Shown here: in pieces, positions 36,127 through 40,143 of the stretch
Layout: each line of letters opens with the position of its first letter
Position numbering within the stretch: position 1 is the stretch's first letter
Source: UBA7359 sp047618295
GTDB lineage: Bacteria > Pseudomonadota > Gammaproteobacteria > Eutrophobiales > Eutrophobiaceae
Direction of reading: 5' to 3'
DNA: 40,143 nt
NCBI GenBank assembly: GCA_047618295.1
Contig: JBLHKL010000005.1
Location: 1 to 40,143 of the forward strand
The notes under the pieces: generated by a model
Database searches by the model: none
Seen by the model: only the letters and a program-made list of their open reading frames with translations
Told to the model about the DNA's origin: nothing
Translations under genes and position numbers: made by a program

Positions 36127-36162
36127 GACGACTTTAATGGTGTCTTCGTACATAAGACATAG
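36127..36162 (+). pseudogene. Broken duplicate of the adenylate cyclase 3' end
   Basis: Reads DDFNGVFVHKT-stop, against DDFNGVFAHNTKG-stop in the intact gene (35119-35160). Over the 42 bases from each start 36 are identical, including an 18-base exact run. Weaker similarity continues downstream to a shared ATAACTCAG. The match is to the coding strand of the cyclase, so it is a gene copy and not part of the IS. Confidence 0.75.
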
Positions 36163-36272
36163 GGATAAAGCTACTCAATAAAGTCTATAACTCAGGTCGA
36201 ATTTGTCTCCTATCTAAACGGATAATTGTATAAATCGATATAGTTTCTAAAGCTACTCTGAAATGCTAGAAA

Positions 36273-36348
<76 letters not shown>

Positions 36349-36376
36349 ATTGATGCGGTATAGAAAAAAGATGCGT

Positions 36377-36405
36377 ATTAAACCGGTCTGAAAGGGTTTC
36401 GTCAA
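36377..36405 (-). promoter_or_regulatory. Predicted sigma-70 promoter of tRNA-Phe
   Basis: On the minus strand, TTGACG (36405-36400) and TTTAAT (36382-36377) are separated by 17 bases; each matches 5 of 6 consensus bases. The start point would lie about 20 bases before the mature tRNA. Located just after the yggX stop codon. Confidence 0.6.
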
Positions 36406-36413
36406 GCTGTGGT

Positions 36414-36686
36414 TTATTCCTCTGGGGCATTGAATTCTTTCGGCACTTCTGAACCGCCGCCAAAGAAGTATTTCTCCATCTCTTCTTCAAGGAATTTCCG
36501 TGCTTTAGGCTCTATCGGCGTCAATCTGTTCTCATTAATCAAAATGGTTTGATGTCCCAACCACATTTTCCAAGCCTCTTTGGAAACCTGCTCATAGATG
36601 CGTTTTCCTAAATCTCCCGGGTAAGTCAAGGTAGCCAGACCCTCAGCTTCTTTATTTAGCTTGATACAATTTACACTACGACTCAT
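36414..36686 (-). CDS. yggX: Fe(II)-trafficking protein YggX
   Basis: Small protein linked to iron handling and protection of Fe-S clusters. 90 residues, with the conserved cysteine C7 (SVNCIKL), LTYPGDLGKRIYEQVSKEAW, and MLINENRL-type sequence (TILINENRLTPIEPKARKFLEEEMEKYFFG). It overlaps the 3' end of mutY by 11 bases. The mutY-yggX pairing is standard in gammaproteobacteria and fits the Fe-S cluster carried by MutY. Confidence 0.97.
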   Translation of the reverse strand: MSRSVNCIKLNKEAEGLATLTYPGDLGKRIYEQVSKEAWKMWLGHQTILINENRLTPIEPKARKFLEEEMEKYFFGGGSEVPKEFNAPEE

Positions 36687-37752
36687 CTAAAACTACCCTC
36701 TTACTATTGTTAAGTTCTTTAAGTATGGACACTACCGGTGCAGGGAAACCTAATTGCCGCTCAGCATCTAGGTTTAGCCAGGTTGATAGTTTTACATCAT
36801 TTATCCTGTTTGTCTGTCCTTTTAGTCTGATATGGATCGGTTTTATCAACAGGTGAAAATGGCTAAACGTATGTTTAAAACTTTTAAATTCAATTTTATC
36901 TTTTATCTTATACCCATATTTTTCTATAATTGAACTCTCGATAGATTTATCTGTTGAGAATTCCGGAAAACACCAAAGACTACCCCAAATCCCGGTCGGT
37001 GGTCGTTGCTCTAGCAAAATCTCACCACTATCATTTTCAATGATTGCGAATATGATCTCACGCTTCGGTAAGGTAGATTTTGGTTTAGATTCGGGGAATT
37101 CGTGTTGTCTGGCTGACTTTAAGGCAAAGCAATCGCCGTTTAGTGGGCAATGAAGGCAATCTGGCTTACGTCTACTGCAAAGTGTCGCACCCAAATCCAT
37201 AATAGCCTGTGTATAACTACTAATTTGTTCATCGGGCGTATGTAGGTCAGCATAAGACCAAAGCTTAGCTTCAACCTCTTTTTTGCCCGGCCAACCTTCA
37301 ACACCATGATAACGACTCAAGACTCGTTTCACATTACCATCGAGAATGGGATGTCGTTGCTCACTCGCTAAAGACAGTATCGCACCAGCAGTTGAACGAC
37401 CTATGCCGGGCAGGTCGATTAAGCCACCAAGATTTGAAGGCAATCGCCCCTCAAATTGCTCAACAATAATTCTAGCCGCCTTATGTAAATTTCTAGCGCG
37501 TGCGTAATAACCGAGACCTGTCCAATGATGCAGGACCTCATCCTGTTTGGCATTGGCCAAAGTCGCTACATCTGGAAAGCTTTCAATAAACCGATTGAAG
37601 TACGGAATCACCGTCACAACTTGCGTCTGCTGCAACATGATTTCAGATACCCAAACACGATAAGGCGTACGCTCAAGTTGCCAGGGTAAATCATGGCGAC
37701 CATGTTGACTGAACCAGGCTAATAACAGACCTGAAAATTGATCGTCAGCCAT
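36676..37752 (-). CDS. mutY: Adenine DNA glycosylase
   Basis: Removes adenine mispaired with 8-oxoguanine. Catalytic E37 is in WVSEIMLQQTQV, the helix-hairpin-helix is LPGIGRSTAGAIL, the catalytic aspartate is in ILDGNVKRVLSR, and the 4Fe-4S cysteines follow the C-x6-C-x2-C-x5-C pattern (CSRRKPDCLHCPLNGDC). A NUDIX-like 8-oxoG recognition domain forms the C terminus (ILLEQRPPTGIWGSLWCFPEF). 358 residues is normal. It lies 11 bases after the asmA-family gene. Confidence 0.97.
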   Translation of the reverse strand: MADDQFSGLLLAWFSQHGRHDLPWQLERTPYRVWVSEIMLQQTQVVTVIPYFNRFIESFPDVATLANAKQDEVLHHWTGLGYYARARNLHKAARIIVEQFEGRLPSNLGGLIDLPGIGRSTAGAILSLASEQRHPILDGNVKRVLSRYHGVEGWPGKKEVEAKLWSYADLHTPDEQISSYTQAIMDLGATLCSRRKPDCLHCPLNGDCFALKSARQHEFPESKPKSTLPKREIIFAIIENDSGEILLEQRPPTGIWGSLWCFPEFSTDKSIESSIIEKYGYKIKDKIEFKSFKHTFSHFHLLIKPIHIRLKGQTNRINDVKLSTWLNLDAERQLGFPAPVVSILKELNNSKRVVLDES

Positions 37753-37763
37753 AATTTTATTAA

Positions 37764-40143
37764 CTAAAACAATTTATCAAATAACTTTTTAGCGCCTTTA
37801 TTAATTAGGTCATCTACTGGGTCTACTGGCTGAGCTGGTTGCGGTTCTGCCGCAGGTGCAGGCTCGGTAACCTGTTGTTCCGGAGCTGGAGCAGGTGCTG
37901 CTTGTTGTGGCGCAGGCGCTGCTTCTTTCTTAAGACCTGGTATTTTTATCCCCAACTTATCAAGTTTGTCACCAATAGCTTCCTGTACTTTATCTTGCAC
38001 GACCCCTTTCAATAGTTCCTTAGCTATATCACCCACATCAGGTATGCATTTTTTATCAGCAACCTTTCCACTACATTTAATTGCTAGACCATAACCACCA
38101 AGATTATATCGTTGATCGCCAGATGTAGCGCTTGCGGCGTCAACTTCAGATTTCAAATTATATTTCCATGTCTCATCGTTGAGATTAATCAACATTCCTT
38201 TACCGGTAACCTTAAAGCCAGGCGCAGACATTAATAGATCGTCGTTATCTACAATGCCATTTTTTATATCCAATGTAGCCGTTAGCGCATTGAAGATAGT
38301 GTCACCTTTTGTATCGAACGTACTAAAACGTTTAGACTCAATCATCACTTCAAGTTGTCGCAGTGTCTTAGCAATATCCACGCCTTTTAATACACCATCA
38401 TTAAATGCTATATCGCCATTACCCGATAATCTGCTTTTCAATACATTCGTATCTGCGCCCGATGTGTTTAATGCCAGTTTAATATTCGCCTCACCTAACA
38501 GATCCGCTTTGCCTGTTACATCGGTTAACAAGGGTTCTGTTTGCACGCCCGTAAGACTAGTGTTAATCGTTAGCTTTGGTTCTTTTCCTTTTGCATCAAG
38601 GTAAATATCACCCACGTATGCACCTTCATAAAGTTTGGCAGCGATAGGATTTAACTTAATATCGCCTTGATCAGCACGAATACTTAATTCCATGTCTGTG
38701 AGTTTTGCGTTTGATATAACAAACTCGCCCATTACAAAGTCACCTTTAATCTTAATCGCGCGCAAGGTCTCAACGGGTATTTTTGTTGCAACACCAGCGG
38801 CAACAGTCTCGGGGGTCGCTGCTTTAGTTTTACCGGTCGCCGGCGGTAGATATCGATCGGCATTTAATTTATCGACGCCTAAACCAAACTCAATATCCAA
38901 AGGTGAAATACTCTTAAGGTTGATATCGCCTTGTAGGCGTGTTTCATCTAACTCTGCTTTTAACCCTTTTAGGTTAATACTACCGCCAGTGCCACTAAAT
39001 GAGGCGGATAGTGCAACACGTTTTAATACTTTTGGATCTGCTGTTACCGGCACTTCCTGATTTAAAGTTTTCATGAATTGACGTAAATCAAAAGGCGCCA
39101 AAGCAATGTCGCCGGATAATGCAGGTTCCGTCTTAAAATTTGTCGCCTTGATGGCGCCTTTCATATCAAGTCCAAGACCTGAAACACTCAAGCCACTTAG
39201 CTCAAATATCTCCTTTTCAAGATTGATGCTTGAATCGGCTTTTACCGATAAACTCACTGGTGAATTGGGTATTTTCTTTCCCGAAAACACTACGTCTAAT
39301 GATAGTGGCTTCAAACTTAAATTTGTCGTATTACCATTAATGCCTGTGTTTAAGTCGATTGTTTGTAGCACCTCAGCAAGATCTGCCTGTCCCATCGCTA
39401 TCAATAAAGGCTTGGGTGTCTTACTGGTAATAGAAAACTTACCACCCATATTACCACTGCTTTTTTGTATATTATCGCCTTTTAAATTTCCGCTAATCGT
39501 AAAGCCAAGCGCATTCGCTGCAAGTGAAGGCAAATCTATCTTGCCTGATTTCATGTCAGCGTTAAAACGTGTGTCGATATCAAACTTCTTATCTTTTATC
39601 TTTCCCAAATCATCTGCGAGCGCAGGTAACCCACTGTCTTTTGGCTGAAAGGCGCTCGCGATTTGAATTAATAAAGGCAGGTCTGGGCCGTTTGCTTTTA
39701 ATTCACCACTGATAGAAGGCGTGTCACTACTGACCTGCTTGGCATTCAGTTTAGCCGTCGTCGTTAGACCTAGTGCCTTGATAGATAAACTAGGAATATC
39801 TACAGCACCGGTTTTTAAGTCCGCATCGAAATCGGCAGTTATATCAAATGCCTTTGGTGCAGCGCTAAGTTGCTTGGACAGTGTATTTAAATCTTGTGTG
39901 CCACCGCCTGTAAACTGTGCTGCAATTTTAATTAATGTAGGTAGATCTGGCCCGCTTGCCTTTAGCTTACCTTTTGCAGCAGGGGTGTCTGACTTGATAT
40001 TACGAGCAATTACTTCAGCCGTAATCTTATTACCTAATACACTGAGATCCAGCTTCGAGATATCAATATCATTCCTGCTCATATCGGCATTGAATGCTGT
40101 ACTCAAATTAAATGTCTTATCTGTCATTTTTGCCAATTGACTA
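37764..40143 (-). CDS. asmA: AsmA-family envelope protein (5' end beyond the window)
   Basis: Part of a large periplasmic AsmA-family protein, a group tied to outer-membrane assembly and lipid transport between membranes. The frame is open to the right edge without a stop, so the N terminus and any membrane anchor are missing; the TTG at 40136 is not the real start. At least 790 residues remain. The C-terminal half is classical AsmA (LRAIKIKGDFVMGEF, ISNAKLTDMELSIRADQGDIKLNPIAAKLYEG, SGNGDIAFNDGVLKGVDIAKTLR, GYGLAIKCSGKVADKKC). A Pro/Ala/Gln-rich stretch (EAAPAPQQAAPAPAPEQQ) precedes an end helix DDLINKGAKKLFDKLF. The N-terminal part is an 88-residue repeat array. First visible gene of asmA-mutY-yggX. 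Confidence 0.92.
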   Translation of the reverse strand, partial: SQLAKMTDKTFNLSTAFNADMSRNDIDISKLDLSVLGNKITAEVIARNIKSDTPAAKGKLKASGPDLPTLIKIAAQFTGGGTQDLNTLSKQLSAAPKAFDITADFDADLKTGAVDIPSLSIKALGLTTTAKLNAKQVSSDTPSISGELKANGPDLPLLIQIASAFQPKDSGLPALADDLGKIKDKKFDIDTRFNADMKSGKIDLPSLAANALGFTISGNLKGDNIQKSSGNMGGKFSITSKTPKPLLIAMGQADLAEVLQTIDLNTGINGNTTNLSLKPLSLDVVFSGKKIPNSPVSLSVKADSSINLEKEIFELSGLSVSGLGLDMKGAIKATNFKTEPALSGDIALAPFDLRQFMKTLNQEVPVTADPKVLKRVALSASFSGTGGSINLKGLKAELDETRLQGDINLKSISPLDIEFGLGVDKLNADRYLPPATGKTKAATPETVAAGVATKIPVETLRAIKIKGDFVMGEFVISNAKLTDMELSIRADQGDIKLNPIAAKLYEGAYVGDIYLDAKGKEPKLTINTSLTGVQTEPLLTDVTGKADLLGEANIKLALNTSGADTNVLKSRLSGNGDIAFNDGVLKGVDIAKTLRQLEVMIESKRFSTFDTKGDTIFNALTATLDIKNGIVDNDDLLMSAPGFKVTGKGMLINLNDETWKYNLKSEVDAASATSGDQRYNLGGYGLAIKCSGKVADKKCIPDVGDIAKELLKGVVQDKVQEAIGDKLDKLGIKIPGLKKEAAPAPQQAAPAPAPEQQVTEPAPAAEPQPAQPVDPVDDLINKGAKKLFDKLF
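39321..40112 (-). repeat. 88-residue (264-bp) tandem repeats inside the asmA-family gene
   Basis: Counting from the TTG at 40136, repeat starts fall at F9, F97 and F185, exactly 88 residues apart (DNA 40112, 39848, 39584). Each opens with an F-x-x-x-x-x-F-x-A-D-(M/L) motif (FNLSTAFNADM, FDITADFDADL, FDIDTRFNADM). SDTP then GPDLP occur at equal offsets in units 1 and 2 (S49/S137-DTP; G62/G150-PDLP). The third unit is more diverged and slightly shorter. More units may lie beyond the window edge. Confidence 0.8.

Larger units (their letters stand above)
35931..36272. other. Degraded mobile-element and duplication debris before tRNA-Phe
   Basis: 342 bases without an intact gene. It holds the end of an IS3-family transposase (35965-36123, minus strand), directly abutting a broken copy of the cyclase 3' end (36127-36162). 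About 110 bases with no recognisable content follow before the tRNA. TGACCTGCC at 35954-35962, just outside the transposase stop, could be a remnant IS end. Confidence 0.6.

Noticed and set aside
38179..40140. Four long plus-strand frames (122-180 codons) opposite the asmA-family gene
   Set aside because: They are antisense to a clearly coding frame with AsmA motifs, and look like Ser/Leu/Pro-rich shadows of its codon use.

Overview
The window looks like chromosomal DNA of an AT-rich gammaproteobacterium. Three gene orders support this: the minus-strand run pilMNOPQ-aroK-aroB-(dgt)-damX-gltB-gltD diverging from mrcA/ponA, priA followed by argS and a SPOR (FtsN-like) gene, and thiS-thiG-trmB. 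All match the arrangement in pseudomonad-like gammaproteobacteria. Non-ATG starts are common (TTG for the decarboxylase, argS and trmB; GTG for aroK, pilM, the FtsN-like gene and the cyclase). I cannot name the genus.

Layout. 1-1.3 kb: a fold-type III PLP decarboxylase (ornithine decarboxylase type) converging on gltD across a two-hairpin spacer. 1.3-17.4 kb (minus strand): glutamate synthase gltBD, a DamX-type SPOR protein, dgt, the shikimate genes aroB and aroK, and the type IV pilus secretin and alignment operon pilMNOPQ, which ends in a clear intrinsic terminator. 17.5-25.9 kb (plus strand): PBP1A, a conserved unknown, priA, a secreted rhodanese, argS and an FtsN-like gene. 26.0-29.0 kb: a signalling block of a Ser/Thr kinase fused to a cyclic-nucleotide-binding domain, tRNA-Gly(CCC), a lone receiver domain and a metallo-beta-lactamase-fold hydrolase. 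29.1-32.3 kb: thiS, thiG, trmB, a YrfG-type nucleotidase and cysQ. 32.4-36.35 kb: an accessory segment bounded by a broken 3' half of tRNA-Phe on the left and the intact tRNA-Phe on the right. It carries a CHASE2 adenylate cyclase, a small possibly phage-derived protein, an IS3-family transposase remnant and a second broken copy of the cyclase 3' end. 36.4-40.1 kb (minus strand): yggX, mutY and an AsmA-family gene that runs off the right edge.

Three things stand out. (1) A 295-bp miniature inverted-repeat element, built from a string of hairpins and flanked by a perfect 7-bp target duplication, sits between aroB and dgt. The duplication includes the first two bases of the dgt start codon, so the insertion separated dgt from its ancestral Shine-Dalgarno sequence. 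(2) The window holds both ends of a possible cAMP circuit: an adenylate cyclase with all catalytic residues and a kinase with a correctly spaced cyclic-nucleotide phosphate-binding cassette, beside a receiver and an MBL hydrolase. (3) The cyclase lies in a tRNA-Phe-bounded, island-like segment with no visible integrase. The AsmA-family protein also carries an 88-residue internal repeat. The remaining genes are ordinary housekeeping genes.
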